A stretch of DNA of 64,000 nucleotides from positions 16,791 to 80,790 of the forward strand of contig JAKOWB010000194.1 of the NCBI GenBank assembly GCA_029781795.1, written 5' to 3'. Both the position numbers and the translations under genes were made by a program. Source of the stretch: Pseudomonadota bacterium. GTDB lineage: Bacteria; Pseudomonadota; Alphaproteobacteria; Kiloniellales; JACOMY01. Below are positions 7,557 through 18,148 of this stretch, one piece after another (position 1 is the stretch's first letter; the number at the start of each line of letters is the position of its first letter). The notes beneath the pieces are model-generated. The model was not told where the DNA came from, did no database searches, and worked only from the letters and a program-made list of their open reading frames with translations.

Positions 7557-8434
7557 TCTCCGGCGGCGCGCAGGGGCGCCGGCTGCGTCAGGTCCTCGGG
7601 CGGGCGGAAGGCGCGCGCGTGCTTCAGCGCCGGGATGCGGCTGCGCGCCGCCGCCACCTCGGCCGGGTCGATCACCGCGGTGATGAAGCCGACGTCGCTG
7701 CCGCCGTCGGCCAGCACCCGGCCCCAGGGGTCGACGATCAGCGAGTGGCCATAGCTGGCGCGACCGCCGACGTGCGTGCCGGTCTGGCAGGGGGCGATGA
7801 CGTAGCAGCCGGTCTCGATCGCCCGTGCGCGCTGCAGGATGTGCCAGTGCGCCTCGCCCGTCGTCTTGGTGAAGGCGGCCGGCGTCGCCAGGTAGAGCGC
7901 CCCGGCCTGGGCCAGCGCGTGATAGAGCTGCGGGAAGCGCAGGTCGTAGCAGATCGAGAGGCCGAGCGGCCCCCAGGGCGTCGGCGCCACCACTGCGGCC
8001 TCGCCCGGCGCCACGGTCGCCGACTCCGTGTAGTCCTCGCCGCCCGGCAGGCGCACGTCGAAGAGGTGGATCTTGTCGTAGCGCGCGACGATGGCGCCGC
8101 GGTCGTCCAGCAGGTAGGAGCGATTCAGCATCTTGCCCGCGCCCTTGTGTCCAGGGGGCGTCTCGATGCCGAGCGAGCCCAGCAGCAGCCAGACGCCGAG
8201 GTCCGCGGCCAGCCGCCGGCAGCGCTCCAGCGCCGGGTGCCCCTGCTCGGGCAGGGCGCGCGAGACCAGCAGATCGTTCACCACGTCGAGCGAGGCGAAG
8301 TATTCCGGCAGGCAGATGAGGCGGGCGTTCTCCGCCGCGGCCTGGCGGATCAGCCGCTCGCAGTGGTCGAGGCTGGGCGCCAGTTCCACGTCGGCGGAGT
8401 TCTGGATGCAGGCGGCGACGAAGCGGCTGCTCAT
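7553..8434 (-). CDS. Carbon-nitrogen hydrolase (nitrilase superfamily, Nit/deaminated-glutathione-amidase-like)
   Basis: 293 aa with the complete catalytic triad: Glu44 in 'CLPEYF', Lys121 in 'YDKIHLFDV' and Cys162 in 'SICYDLRFP'. 'YDKIHLFDV' and 'ICYDLRFPQLY' are typical of the Nit1/Nit2-like branch. That branch removes deaminated glutathione or hydrolyses omega-amides such as alpha-ketoglutaramate. The ATG at 8434 gives the usual N-terminus ('MSSRFVAACIQNSADVELA'); the frame runs further upstream but without family similarity. The 4-bp overlap with the cupin gene implies coupling. Confidence 0.9.
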   Translation of the reverse strand: MSSRFVAACIQNSADVELAPSLDHCERLIRQAAAENARLICLPEYFASLDVVNDLLVSRALPEQGHPALERCRRLAADLGVWLLLGSLGIETPPGHKGAGKMLNRSYLLDDRGAIVARYDKIHLFDVRLPGGEDYTESATVAPGEAAVVAPTPWGPLGLSICYDLRFPQLYHALAQAGALYLATPAAFTKTTGEAHWHILQRARAIETGCYVIAPCQTGTHVGGRASYGHSLIVDPWGRVLADGGSDVGFITAVIDPAEVAAARSRIPALKHARAFRPPEDLTQPAPLRAAGE

Positions 8435-8552
8435 GGGCGCTCTCCGGTCATGCAAGCCGCCAGTATCGGCCCGACGGCGGTCGCTGTCATCCCCATGCGG
8501 CGCTGCAACATGCGCTGGCCTTTGCCCCCAGCGCCTGGGCATAGTGCGCCCC

Positions 8553-9989
8553 ATGTCCGAGGTCAGTCCCCTGCCGGCCGCGTCCGTGCCGAGTCCCTGG
8601 CGCGCCGAGCTTTCGGCCACCCTGGCGCTCGCCTGGCCGCTGGTGCTGATGCAGGTGGCGCAGATCTCCATCAACACGACCGAGGTCTTCCTGCTCGGCC
8701 GGCTCGGCTCGACCGAGCTGGCGGGCGCGGTCCTGGGGTCGGCCCTGTTCCACGCCGTCTTCCTGTTCGAGCTCGGCCTTGCCATCGCCGTGGCGCCGAT
8801 CATCGCCCAGGCGCGCGGGGCCGGGCAGTTCCGCGTCGTGCGGCGCGCCGTGCGTCAGGGCCTCTGGGCTACGACCCTGGTAGCGGTGCCGGGGGCGATC
8901 TTCCTGTGGAACGTGCGGCCGGTGCTGCTGGCCTTGGGCCAGGACCCCGTGGCCGTGGGCTATGCCGAGGAGTTCGCACGGCCCATGGCCATCGGCCTCG
9001 CGCCCTGGCTCTGGTTCTTCGTGATCCGCAACTACATGGCGGCGATGGGGCGCCCGCAGCCGGCGCTCTGGGTGATGATCGCCGCCATCCTGTTGAACGC
9101 GCTGCTCGGCTGGTGCCTGATCTTCGGCCATCTGGGCCTGCCGGCCTGGGGCGTCACCGGCGCCGGCTTCGCTGCCGCCGGCGTCGGCTGCTTCCTGCCG
9201 CTTGCCCTGCTGGCGTTCGCGCTGACCGACCGGAAGCTGCGGCGCCTCGCGGTGCTCGGCCGCTTCTGGCGGCCGGACTGGACGGTGTTCCGCGAGATCT
9301 TCCGCATCGGGTTGCCGATCGGCCTGGCGCTGCTGTTCGAGACCACGCTCTTCACCGCCGCACTCGGCCTGCAGGGCCTCATCTCCACCATCTCGCAGGC
9401 GGCGCACGCCATCTCGGCGCAGCTCATCGCCATTGCCTTCATGCTGCCGCTCGGCCTGTCGCAGGCGGCGACGGTGCGGATCGGCCTGGCGATCGGCCGC
9501 AACCGGCCGCAGGAGGCACGGATCGCCACGCAGGTCGCCTTCACCCTGGGCGTCTGCTGCACCACCTTCACCGCGCTGCTCTTCGTCTTCCTGCCCTCGA
9601 CCCTGCTCGGGCTGTTCCAGGATCGCACGCATCCCGACGCGGCGGCGGTGATCGCCACCGGCGTCGGTTTCCTGGCCGTCGGCGCCTTCTTCCAGATTTT
9701 CGACGGTGCGCAGGCCGTGGCCATGGGTTGTCTGCGCGGCCTCAAGGATACGCGGGTGCCGATGCTGATCGCCTGCTTCGGCTACTGGGTTGTCGGCTTC
9801 CCGCTGTCGGCGATCCTGGGTCTTTGGGTCGGCTGGGGCGGCGTCGGCATCTGGATGGGCCTGGCCGCCGGCCTCGCCGCCGCCGCCGTGCTGCTGGTGC
9901 TGCGTGTCCGGCGGCAGCTTGGCACCCTGCCGCTGCTCGCCGAGGACGAGGCCGAGACGGCGCTGGCCCAGCCCGCGATTTCGGCCTGA
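8553..9989 (+). CDS. MATE-family multidrug/toxin efflux transporter
   Basis: 478 aa with about twelve hydrophobic segments in two similar halves, as in NorM/DinF-type MATE pumps. The start region 'LAWPLVLMQVAQISINTTEVFLLGRLG' and 'LPLGLSQAATVRIGLAIGR' are hallmark stretches of the two lobes. It would export organic cations or drugs in exchange for H+ or Na+. The ATG at 8553 is chosen because family similarity begins there. tlyA follows after 5 bp and is likely co-transcribed. Confidence 0.92.
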   Translation: MSEVSPLPAASVPSPWRAELSATLALAWPLVLMQVAQISINTTEVFLLGRLGSTELAGAVLGSALFHAVFLFELGLAIAVAPIIAQARGAGQFRVVRRAVRQGLWATTLVAVPGAIFLWNVRPVLLALGQDPVAVGYAEEFARPMAIGLAPWLWFFVIRNYMAAMGRPQPALWVMIAAILLNALLGWCLIFGHLGLPAWGVTGAGFAAAGVGCFLPLALLAFALTDRKLRRLAVLGRFWRPDWTVFREIFRIGLPIGLALLFETTLFTAALGLQGLISTISQAAHAISAQLIAIAFMLPLGLSQAATVRIGLAIGRNRPQEARIATQVAFTLGVCCTTFTALLFVFLPSTLLGLFQDRTHPDAAAVIATGVGFLAVGAFFQIFDGAQAVAMGCLRGLKDTRVPMLIACFGYWVVGFPLSAILGLWVGWGGVGIWMGLAAGLAAAAVLLVLRVRRQLGTLPLLAEDEAETALAQPAISA

Positions 9990-9994
9990 CGGTC

Positions 9995-10741
<747 letters not shown>

Positions 10742-11464
10742 GCCGGGCCGGCTTGGCCGGCGCCGGCGCCGGTGCGCCGCGATCCATCAGGTGATACTCG
10801 GGGTTCGGCATCATGTCGGTGGCGCCGGCGACGCGGTTCGACATGTTGAAGAAGCCGACCACGTTGGCCAGGTCGAAGAGGTCCTCGTCGCTGAGGCCGT
10901 GCTGGCGCAGCGCCGCACGATGGCTCTCGCCGACCAGCCAGGGGGTCAGGGTCAGTTCCCAGGCGAAGTCGAGCAGGGCGCGCTGGCGGGCCGGCAGTTC
11001 GGCCACGCGGTAGTTCATCACCATCAGCTCGCCGAGCTGCGGATCGCCGGACAGCTTGCGCACTGCCTGCCCGTGTGCCACCAGGCAGTAGTAGCAGCGG
11101 TTGGCGGAGGAGACGACGACCGCCACCATCTCCCGCTCCAGCTTGGAGAGCCCGCTCTCGCCCAGCATCAGGTCGTTGTAGAGCGTGATGAAGGCGCGCA
11201 GCTTCTCGGGCCTGAGGCTGTAGGCCTGCAGTACGTTCGGCACCATGCCGAGCTTCTCGCGGCAGATGTCGAAATACTTCTGCAGGTCGGCCGCCAGCGT
11301 GTCCTCGGACGGCACCTTCAGGCGCATGACGTGCTTGGGCTGCGGCATGGTGGCATCTCCCCGGCGCTGCGGACCGGCTCGCCTGCCGGCCCCGCACTCT
11401 GCTAAGCAAGCGCCGGCCCAAAGGCAAGCGCCGCAGCTGGCGCCCGGGGAAGGGGAGTGGAGAG

Positions 11465-12133
11465 ATGCTGCTGAAGATCCCGAACGTCATGGCACCGGCC
11501 CAGGTGGCCGAGCTGCGCGGCCTGCTGGAGCGGGCGCCCTTCCAGGACGGCACGGTCACCGGCCATCCGCGCCTGAAGAAGAACATGCAGATCCTGGGCC
11601 GCGCGCCCGAGGCGCAGCAGGGAGTCAACCTGGTCATGCGCGCGCTGGTCGGCAGCCGCCTCTTCACCTCCTTCGCGCAGCCGCTGAACTTCCAGGTGAT
11701 GTTCAACCGCTACGAACCGGGGATGTACTACAAGGACCACATGGACGCGGCCCTGATGGGTGGCCTGAAGGGCGGCGCGCCGCTGCGCACCGATCTCTCC
11801 TTCACCGTGTTCCTGACCGAACCTTCCGAGTACGAGGGCGGCGATTTCGTCATGCGCACCGGCTTCGGCGACCTGCGCGTGCGCGGCGAGCTGGGCCACG
11901 CCATCTGCTATCCCTCGAACATGCTGCACCGGGTCGAGCCGGTGACCAGGGGCGCGCGCTGGGCCGCGGTCGGCTGGGTGCAGTCGGTGATCCGCGACCT
12001 CGACCAGCGCCTGACCATCTTCGAGCTGGAGCAGCTGCGCGAGCGCGTCACCGGCAACTCGGTCGACCATCCCGAGGACGAGACCTTCGCCCACCTACGC
12101 GAGAACCTGATGCGCCTCTGGTCCGAGATCTGA
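11465..12133 (+). CDS. PKHD-type Fe(II)/2-oxoglutarate hydroxylase (PiuC/YbiX family)
   Basis: 222 aa, the usual length. The iron-binding triad is His92-x-Asp94 ('YYKDHMDAAL') and His155 ('NMLHRVEPV'), and Arg165 in 'TRGARWAAVGW' is placed to bind 2-oxoglutarate. PiuC/YbiX proteins often sit with siderophore receptors and are iron-regulated; no such receptor is seen here. A strong purine-rich ribosome site precedes the ATG. The RNA methyltransferase gene follows after 7 bp. Confidence 0.92.
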   Translation: MLLKIPNVMAPAQVAELRGLLERAPFQDGTVTGHPRLKKNMQILGRAPEAQQGVNLVMRALVGSRLFTSFAQPLNFQVMFNRYEPGMYYKDHMDAALMGGLKGGAPLRTDLSFTVFLTEPSEYEGGDFVMRTGFGDLRVRGELGHAICYPSNMLHRVEPVTRGARWAAVGWVQSVIRDLDQRLTIFELEQLRERVTGNSVDHPEDETFAHLRENLMRLWSEI

Positions 12134-12140
12134 GTCCGTC

Positions 12141-13460
12141 ATGCGGCGCAAGCACCGTCCCGGCGGCGGCCGCCAGCTCGAGGTCACGATCGAGACCCTG
12201 GGCGCGCGCGGCGACGGCGTCGTGCTGCTGCCGGGCGACGACGAGAGCGCGGCCGAGCCGCTCTATCTGGCGCAGACCCTGCCGGGCGAACGTGTGCTGG
12301 CGCGCCTCGGCGGCCCCTCGCCGCAGGGCCTGCGCGGCGAGGTGATCGAGCTGCTGGCGCCCAGCCCGGACCGGGTGGAGCCGCCCTGTCCGCACTTCGG
12401 CCCCTGCGGCGGCTGCCTGCTGCAGCACTTCGCGCCCGCGCCCTATCGCGCCTGGAAGCGCGGCCTGCTGGTCGACGCGCTGAGGAAGCGCGGCTTTGCC
12501 GAGGCCGAGGCGCTGGTGCGCCCGTTGCTGGCGCTGCCGCCCGGCACGCGGCGGCGGGCCAGCTTTTCGGCGCTGCGCCAGGGCCGGCGCGTGCTGCTGG
12601 GCTTCAACCGCCGCTTCAGCCACGCGGTCGAGGACATGAGCGAGTGCCACCTGCTGGCACCGCCGCTGGTCGCCCTGCTGCCGGCGCTGCGCCAGGCCCT
12701 GGCGCCGCTGCTGGCGGAGGGCAAGCCGCGCGACGTCGTGGCGACCCTGACCGAGAGCGGCATCGACCTGCTGCTCGACCTGCCGGCCGAGCCCGGCCTG
12801 GCAGGGCGCGAGTCGCTGGCGGCGCTGGCCGCGGAGCTGGACCTCGCGCGCCTCTCGCTCGCCGTCGCCGGCGCAGCGCCGCTGCCGCTGGCCGAGCGGC
12901 GCGCGCCGCGCATCACGCTGGGCGGCGTCGCGGTGACGCCGCCGCCCGGCGGCTTCCTGCAGCCGACGGCGGAGGGCGAGGCAGCCTTGGCGGCACTGGT
13001 GCTTGAAGCGGTACCAAGCGATGCGGATGCGGTCGCCGACCTCTACAGCGGCTGCGGCACCTTCAGCTTCCCGCTGGCGGCGCGCGGCCACCGGGTGCAC
13101 GCGGTCGAGGGCGCGGCCGAGCCGCTGGCGGCGCTGCAGCGCGCGGCGCGGCAGGGCGAGATGGCGCAGCGCATCACCGCCGAGCAGCGCGACCTGGAGC
13201 GCGATCCCGTCACCGCCGACGAGCTGGAAGGCGGCGACGCCGCGGTCTTCGACCCGCCGCGCGCCGGCGCCAAGGCGCAGGCGGCGGAGCTGGCGGCCAG
13301 CGACCTGCCGGTCGTGGTCGCGGTCTCCTGCAATCCCGGCACCTTCGCGCGTGACGCCCGCGCGCTGGTCGAGGGCGGCTTCACGCTCGACTGGGCGGCG
13401 CCGGTCGACCAGTTCCCCTGGTCCGGCCACCTGGAGCTGGTGGCGCGCTTCAGCCGTTGA
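12141..13460 (+). CDS. RlmD/RumA-type (uracil-C5) RNA methyltransferase
   Basis: 439 aa. An N-terminal TRAM-like domain (~10-75) is followed by an iron-sulfur motif Cys83-x5-Cys89-x2-Cys92 ('CGGCLLQHF') with the fourth Cys at 169 ('SECHLL'). The SAM domain contains 'VADLYSGCGTFSFPLA', 'FDPPRAGAKAQ' and the nucleophile motif 'VSCNPGTFARDA'; the C-terminal 'GHLELVARF' supplies the catalytic Glu. The family makes 5-methyluridine in rRNA or tRNA; which position is modified here is not clear from sequence alone. Confidence 0.92.
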   Translation: MRRKHRPGGGRQLEVTIETLGARGDGVVLLPGDDESAAEPLYLAQTLPGERVLARLGGPSPQGLRGEVIELLAPSPDRVEPPCPHFGPCGGCLLQHFAPAPYRAWKRGLLVDALRKRGFAEAEALVRPLLALPPGTRRRASFSALRQGRRVLLGFNRRFSHAVEDMSECHLLAPPLVALLPALRQALAPLLAEGKPRDVVATLTESGIDLLLDLPAEPGLAGRESLAALAAELDLARLSLAVAGAAPLPLAERRAPRITLGGVAVTPPPGGFLQPTAEGEAALAALVLEAVPSDADAVADLYSGCGTFSFPLAARGHRVHAVEGAAEPLAALQRAARQGEMAQRITAEQRDLERDPVTADELEGGDAAVFDPPRAGAKAQAAELAASDLPVVVAVSCNPGTFARDARALVEGGFTLDWAAPVDQFPWSGHLELVARFSR

Positions 13461-13463
13461 GGA

Positions 13464-14558
13464 TCAGACCTTCCCGGTCTGCGCGCGGTGGCGCAGCAGG
13501 TGGTCGGCCAGCACCAGGGCCATCATGGCCTCGCCCACCGGTACGGCGCGGATGCCGACGCAGGGGTCGTGGCGACCCTTGGTGACGATCTCCACCTCCT
13601 GCATCTCGGTCGTCACGGTGCGGCGCGGCTGCAGGATGGAGGAGGTGGGCTTCACCGCGAAGCGCACGACGATCGGCTGGCCCGAGGAGATGCCGCCAAG
13701 GATGCCGCCGGCCTGGTTGGAGAGGAAGCGTGGCTTGCCGTCGTTGCCGGCGCGCATCTCGTCGGCATTCGCCTCGCCGGTCAGCGCCGCGGCGGCGAAG
13801 CCGGCGCCGATCTCCACGCCCTTCACCGCGTTGATCGACATCATGGCCTTGGCAAGGTCGGCATCGAGCTTGTCGTAGAGCGGCTCGCCGAGGCCGGCGG
13901 GAATGCCCTCGGCTACCACCTCGATCACCGCGCCGGCGGAGGAGCCCGCCTTGCGTACGCCGTCGAGGTAGCTCGCCCACTCCGCCGCCATCACGGCGTC
14001 GGGCGAGAAGAAGTCGTTGGCGGCGACCTGGTCCCAGTCCCAGCGCGCACGGTCGATGCGGTGCGGGCCGACCTGGATCAGCGCGCCGCGGATCACCGCC
14101 TTGCCGGCGCCCAGCACCTGGTCCAGCACCTTGCGCGCGACCGCCCCGGCGGCGACGCGCGACGCGGTCTCGCGCGCCGAGGAGCGGCCGCCGCCGCGAT
14201 AGTCGCGGAAGCCGTACTTGGCGAAGTAGGTATAGTCGGCGTGGCCCGGGCGGAAGCGGTCGGCGATCTCGCCGTAGTCCTTGCTGCGCTGGTCCTCGTT
14301 CTTGATGAACAGCAGGATCGGCGTGCCGGTGGTCCGGCCCTGGAACACGCCCGACAGGATCTCGACCTGGTCGGGTTCGCGCCGCTGCGTGGTGAAGCGC
14401 GACTGCCCCGGCTTGCGCTTGTCCAGCCAGGGCTGGATGTCGGCCTCGCTGAGGGCGATGCCCGGCGGGCAGCCGTCGACCACGCAGCCGATGGCGGGCC
14501 CGTGGCTTTCGCCCCAGGTGGTGAAGCGGAAGGATTCGCCGAAGGAGTTGCCGGCCAC
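13464..14558 (-). CDS. aroC: Chorismate synthase
   Basis: 364 aa. It catalyses the last shikimate step, EPSP to chorismate, with reduced FMN. The family signatures are present: '[18 protein letters not shown]' near the start, '[25 protein letters not shown]' as two shorter recognisable halves, and '[20 protein letters not shown]'. I place the start at a GTG (14558), because the protein then begins '[19 protein letters not shown]' as relatives do. It lies 13 bp after the fabI stop, so fabI-aroC form an operon on the minus strand. Confidence 0.95.
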   Translation of the reverse strand: MAGNSFGESFRFTTWGESHGPAIGCVVDGCPPGIALSEADIQPWLDKRKPGQSRFTTQRREPDQVEILSGVFQGRTTGTPILLFIKNEDQRSKDYGEIADRFRPGHADYTYFAKYGFRDYRGGGRSSARETASRVAAGAVARKVLDQVLGAGKAVIRGALIQVGPHRIDRARWDWDQVAANDFFSPDAVMAAEWASYLDGVRKAGSSAGAVIEVVAEGIPAGLGEPLYDKLDADLAKAMMSINAVKGVEIGAGFAAAALTGEANADEMRAGNDGKPRFLSNQAGGILGGISSGQPIVVRFAVKPTSSILQPRRTVTTEMQEVEIVTKGRHDPCVGIRAVPVGEAMMALVLADHLLRHRAQTGKV

Positions 14559-14571
14559 GCGGGGCCCGCCC

Positions 14572-15420
14572 TCAACCCTGCTGCGGGTTGAAGTTCTGCA
14601 GCATCTCCGCCAGCTCCTTGGCGGCATCCACCGCCATCATGCCGACGACGTGGTAGCCGCTGTCGACATGGTGCACCTCGCCGGTGACGCCGCCGGAGAG
14701 GTCGGAGAGCAGGTAGAGCGCGGCCCCGCCGACCTGACTCAGCGAGACGTTGCGCTTCAAGGGCGCATTCAGCTCGTTCCACTTCAGGATATGGCGGAAG
14801 TCGCCGATGCCGCTGGCGGCCAGGGTCTTGATCGGCCCGGCGGAAATGGCGTTGACCCGGATATCCTGTTCGCCGAGGTCGGCGGCGAGGTAGCGCACCG
14901 AGGCCTCGAGCGCCGCCTTAGCCACGCCCATGACGTTGTAGTGCGGCATCACGCGCTCGGCGCCGTAGTAGGTCAGCGTCAGCAGCGAGCCGCCGTTCTT
15001 CATCAGCGGCACGGCGCGCTGCGCCACCGCGGTGAAGGAGTAGCAGGAGATATCCATGGTCAAGGCGAAGTTGTCCCGGCTGGTGCCGAGGTACTTGCCC
15101 TTCAGCTCGTCCTTGTTCGAGAAGGCGACGGCATGAACCAGGAAGTCGAGGCCGCCCCAGGCCTCCTCCACCGCCTTGAAGGTGCGGTCGATCGAGGCAT
15201 CGTCGGTGACGTCGCACTGCGTGACCAGGGTGGAGCCGACGGACTCCGCCAGCGGCCGCACCCGGCGCTCCAGCGCGTCGCCCTGGAAGGTGAAGCCAAG
15301 CTCGGCCCCCTGGGCATGCACCGCCTGGGAGATACCCCAGGCGATCGAACGGTCGTTGGCGACGCCCATGATGAGGCCGCGCTTGCCGGCCATCAGGCCC
15401 CGCTTAGTGCTCGCTTCCAC
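14572..15420 (-). CDS. fabI: Enoyl-[acyl-carrier-protein] reductase (NADH), FabI
   Basis: 282 aa. It reduces trans-2-enoyl-ACP in fatty-acid elongation and is the triclosan/isoniazid-type drug target. The N-terminal '[19 protein letters not shown]' is the FabI cofactor signature, and the catalytic Tyr-x6-Lys is seen in 'YNVMGVAK', with 'TYYGAERV' before it. The GTG at 15420 is favoured since AGGAAG lies 4 bp upstream and the remaining N-terminus fits relatives. A CTTGCC-17-TAGGAT promoter lies about 55 bp upstream. It heads the fabI-aroC unit. Confidence 0.95.
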   Translation of the reverse strand: MEASTKRGLMAGKRGLIMGVANDRSIAWGISQAVHAQGAELGFTFQGDALERRVRPLAESVGSTLVTQCDVTDDASIDRTFKAVEEAWGGLDFLVHAVAFSNKDELKGKYLGTSRDNFALTMDISCYSFTAVAQRAVPLMKNGGSLLTLTYYGAERVMPHYNVMGVAKAALEASVRYLAADLGEQDIRVNAISAGPIKTLAASGIGDFRHILKWNELNAPLKRNVSLSQVGGAALYLLSDLSGGVTGEVHHVDSGYHVVGMMAVDAAKELAEMLQNFNPQQG

Positions 15421-15475
15421 GACGCTTCCTTGGCGACTGAAAAGGACTCCACACCCCGAGTCGAGGGTGCGGCGC

Positions 15476-15504
15476 ATCCTACACCAGTCCCCGGGGCAGG
15501 CAAG
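15476..15504 (-). promoter_or_regulatory. Putative sigma-70-type promoter of fabI-aroC
   Basis: On the minus strand, CTTGCC (15504-15499) is separated by 17 bp from TAGGAT (15481-15476). The first element resembles the CTTGAC -35 common in alphaproteobacteria. Transcription would begin about 50 bp before the fabI start. Confidence 0.45.
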
Positions 15505-15522
15505 TTATGCGCCGCCGCTGTG

Positions 15523-15543
15523 AGGGCTTTCCGCTAAAGCCCT
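15523..15543 (-). terminator. Hairpin between the DUF1501 gene and fabI
   Basis: AGGGCTTT and AAAGCCCT form a perfect 8-bp stem with a 5-nt loop, 20 bp after the DUF1501 stop. There is no T-run, so termination efficiency is doubtful. Confidence 0.35.
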
Positions 15544-15564
15544 GACGTTGTTTTGAAAATGAAC

Positions 15565-16746
15565 TCAAGCCACCAGCCCGTCCAGCGGCGCCACGCGGTC
15601 GCTGCCGGGGAAGACCGTTTCACTCAGCGTCGCACTGCCCAGGCCCAGGTGGCCGGCCAGCAGGCCCTTCAGCGGCGCGCGCAGGTCGAGCGTCGGCTTG
15701 AGGTCGCGGTCTTCGTACAGCGCGCTCCTGCCGAGACCCGGCCAGTCGGCGAGGACCTGGCCGCCGCGGACCGCGCCGCCCAGCAGCAGCGCCGCCGTCG
15801 CCGTGCCGTGGTCGGTGCCGCCCGAGCCGTTCGGCGCCACGGTGCGGCCGAATTCCGTCACCACGGCGACGGCGGTCTGCTCCCAGGCCGCGCCCAGGCC
15901 CTTCTGCAGGCCCGCCAGCGCGGCATCGAGGCCACCGAGCGCGACCGGCAGGCGGCCGCGCGTCGTGCCCTGATTGGTGTGGGTGTCCCAGCCACCCAGT
16001 TCGATCACCGCGATGGTGGGGCCGCCGGCGCTTGCCATCAGCTTGCCCGTGCCCTCGGCTAGCGCCGCCTCGGCGCGCTTGCCGCCCTTGGGCTGCGGCT
16101 TGCCGTCCAGCACCGCCTCGGCCAGGGCGTTGGCCTCCAGCCCCTTGGCCAGCGCGGGGCCCAGCAGCGGGTCGCCGGCATAGAGCGCGGCGACGCGGCC
16201 GAGGAAGCCGGGATCGGCGTCGGGCAGCGCGCTCGGCGCCCAGGTGGTGGCCTGCCCCGGTCCTTGCAACACCAGCGGCAGGTCCTGACCCACCGCCAGG
16301 CCCTCGGCGCCCAGCGGCCCCAGCGCGCGGCCCAGCCAGCCGTCGGGACGGCCATGCGGCTTGTCGCTGCCGTTCTCCAGCAGATCCTGCGCATCGAAGT
16401 GCGAGCGCTCGCGATAGGGCGAGGCCACGGCCTGGATGAGCAGCGCCTGGCGCCGCTGGTAGAGCGCGTGCACCGTCGGCAGCGCCGGATGCAACATGAA
16501 GTCGTCGGTCAAGGGCAGCAGGCCGTCGCCCTTGCCCAGCGCCAGCTTGCCGCGCTGGCGCGCGTAGTCGGGGTCGCCGACCGGCACCACCACCGACAGT
16601 CCGTCCATCGCGCCGCGCAGGATCACCAGCACGAAGCGCCGCTCGCCGGCGGGTCCCTTGGCGAAGGCGAAGCGCCAGGGCAGCAGGCTGGCCCCGCTGG
16701 CGAGGGCGAGGCCGCCCAGCAGGCGGCGGCGGGCGAGATCGGTCAT
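15565..16746 (-). CDS. DUF1501 (sulfatase-like) exported protein
   Basis: 393 aa. The N-terminus 'LARRRLLGGLALASGASLLP' is a twin-arginine signal with the cleavage region around 'FAFAKG'. The body shows DUF1501 features: 'RFVLVILRGAMDGLSVVVP', 'SHFDAQDLLENG', 'ELGGWDTHTNQG' and 'TEFGRTVAPNGSGGTDHG', an alkaline-phosphatase-like metal-site arrangement. Biological function is unknown. It starts 2 bp after the DUF1800 gene. That pairing is conserved widely, which suggests the two exported proteins work together. Confidence 0.9.
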   Translation of the reverse strand: MTDLARRRLLGGLALASGASLLPWRFAFAKGPAGERRFVLVILRGAMDGLSVVVPVGDPDYARQRGKLALGKGDGLLPLTDDFMLHPALPTVHALYQRRQALLIQAVASPYRERSHFDAQDLLENGSDKPHGRPDGWLGRALGPLGAEGLAVGQDLPLVLQGPGQATTWAPSALPDADPGFLGRVAALYAGDPLLGPALAKGLEANALAEAVLDGKPQPKGGKRAEAALAEGTGKLMASAGGPTIAVIELGGWDTHTNQGTTRGRLPVALGGLDAALAGLQKGLGAAWEQTAVAVVTEFGRTVAPNGSGGTDHGTATAALLLGGAVRGGQVLADWPGLGRSALYEDRDLKPTLDLRAPLKGLLAGHLGLGSATLSETVFPGSDRVAPLDGLVA

Positions 16747-16748
16747 GG

Positions 16749-18068
16749 CTACCTCCGCTGGAAGGTCGGGCTGGCGAGGACCAGGGCGATGCCCTCGGCC
16801 TTGCTCGGCGCGTTCTTCACCTGGAAGGCCAGGTCGGCGTCGGCGAAGCCGCCGAGCGTCGTCGCCAGCAGGGCGCCGGGATCGGCGATCGCCGCCAGGC
16901 GCTTGCCGGCGGCGGCGGCCCAGTCGACGCGTCGCAGCACCTGGTCGGGCGCCGCCCAGGCGCTGGCGAGGTCGGGGTAGCCGGCGGGCGAGGGCGCGGC
17001 GCAGGGCAGGTGGCCGAACAGCTTCAGCGCCGCCAGGCCGCCCTTGAAGTCCTTGGCGAAACCCACCGAACGGTAGGTGGCAATGACCAGTTCCTGCGGC
17101 GTGCGCAGCTTGGCCAGCGGCTGCGACCATGCGGCCTTCAGGTCGATCAGGGTGCGATAGAGCGAAGGTAGATCGCCGCCGCTCTCCAGAAAGACCCGGG
17201 TCAGGGTCTCGACGGCGGCGGCAGGTGGCGCGTCGGCGACGAAGTGGCGGGCGAGCTTGGTGGCGATGTGGCGCGCGGTCGAAGGGTGCGTGCCCAGGAG
17301 GGCCAGCGCCTGCAGGCCCTCCTGCTCGCCAGCCTCCCGGTAGCTTTTGCCCAGAAGCGTCTTGTCGCCGGGTTCGTGCGCCAGGTCGACGAACCGGAAG
17401 GCGCCGGGATCGGGGTCCTTCGGCCGCTGCAGCGTCCAGCCGGTCAGGATCAGCGCGAAGTTGCGCACGTCGTCCTGGGTATAGCCGCCGTCGACGCCCA
17501 GCGTGTGCAGCTCCAGGATCTCGCGCGCCAGGTTCTCGTTGAGGCCGCGCTTGGTCTTGCGCCCGGCCGGCGAGTGGGGGCCGAAGGAGACGGCGTTGTC
17601 GAGATAGAGCAGCATGGCCTGGTGCCGGGTTGCGGCCAGCAGCAGGTCGGCGAAGCGGCCGAAGAGGTGACGGCGGATCACCTCCACCGAGAAGGGGCCG
17701 GCGAGGCCCAGCACCGCCGGCCGGTCGACCGACACGGTGAAATGGTTCAGCCAGAAGGCGACGAGCCGCTCGACGAAGGGCGCCTCGCTCTCCACCGCGG
17801 CGGTGAGATGCAGCGAGACGTCGGCGATGTAGGCCTCCTTGGCCTGCCGGCGCAGGAACGCCTCCACCTCGCCGTCGCCCTTGTCGCGCTTGCGCAGCAG
17901 CGCCGCCGCCCGTTCGGTCCCGCCGGGAATCGCCTGCAGGCGCCTGGGCAGGGCCGCGGCCGCAACGAGCTGGGCGGCGAGCCAGCCGCGCGGGTCCTTG
18001 CCTACGCGCTCGTCCGGTGTCGGGCCGAGGCCGAAGCGCAGGCTGGCGTGCAGGGCGGGATCGAACAT
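16749..18068 (-). CDS. DUF1800 family protein
   Basis: 439 aa. Typical DUF1800 segments are present: 'LRFGLGPTPDE' at the start, 'LVAFWLNHFTVSVDRP', 'ENLAREILELHTLGVDGGYTQ' as successive recognisable blocks, and 'ATKLARHFVADAPP'. The function is not known. It is the first gene of a two-gene unit with the DUF1501 protein 2 bp downstream. No signal peptide is obvious at the chosen ATG, so export may depend on its TAT-targeted partner or on a start I cannot see. Confidence 0.9.
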   Translation of the reverse strand: MFDPALHASLRFGLGPTPDERVGKDPRGWLAAQLVAAAALPRRLQAIPGGTERAAALLRKRDKGDGEVEAFLRRQAKEAYIADVSLHLTAAVESEAPFVERLVAFWLNHFTVSVDRPAVLGLAGPFSVEVIRRHLFGRFADLLLAATRHQAMLLYLDNAVSFGPHSPAGRKTKRGLNENLAREILELHTLGVDGGYTQDDVRNFALILTGWTLQRPKDPDPGAFRFVDLAHEPGDKTLLGKSYREAGEQEGLQALALLGTHPSTARHIATKLARHFVADAPPAAAVETLTRVFLESGGDLPSLYRTLIDLKAAWSQPLAKLRTPQELVIATYRSVGFAKDFKGGLAALKLFGHLPCAAPSPAGYPDLASAWAAPDQVLRRVDWAAAAGKRLAAIADPGALLATTLGGFADADLAFQVKNAPSKAEGIALVLASPTFQRR

Positions 18069-18127
18069 CGCGCGGGCGGCCCCCCTCGGCGCACAAGCGG
18101 GAGATGCGTTGTCCTTGATACGCCGCG

Positions 18128-18148
18128 AGCGGGCCAGGCGTGCCCGCT
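18128..18148 (-). terminator. Hairpin at the dnaJ-like gene end
   Basis: AGCGGGC and GCCCGCT make a perfect 7-bp stem with a 7-nt loop, reaching into the stop codon of the dnaJ-like gene. There is no T-run. It may separate that gene from the DUF1800-DUF1501 unit. Confidence 0.35.
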
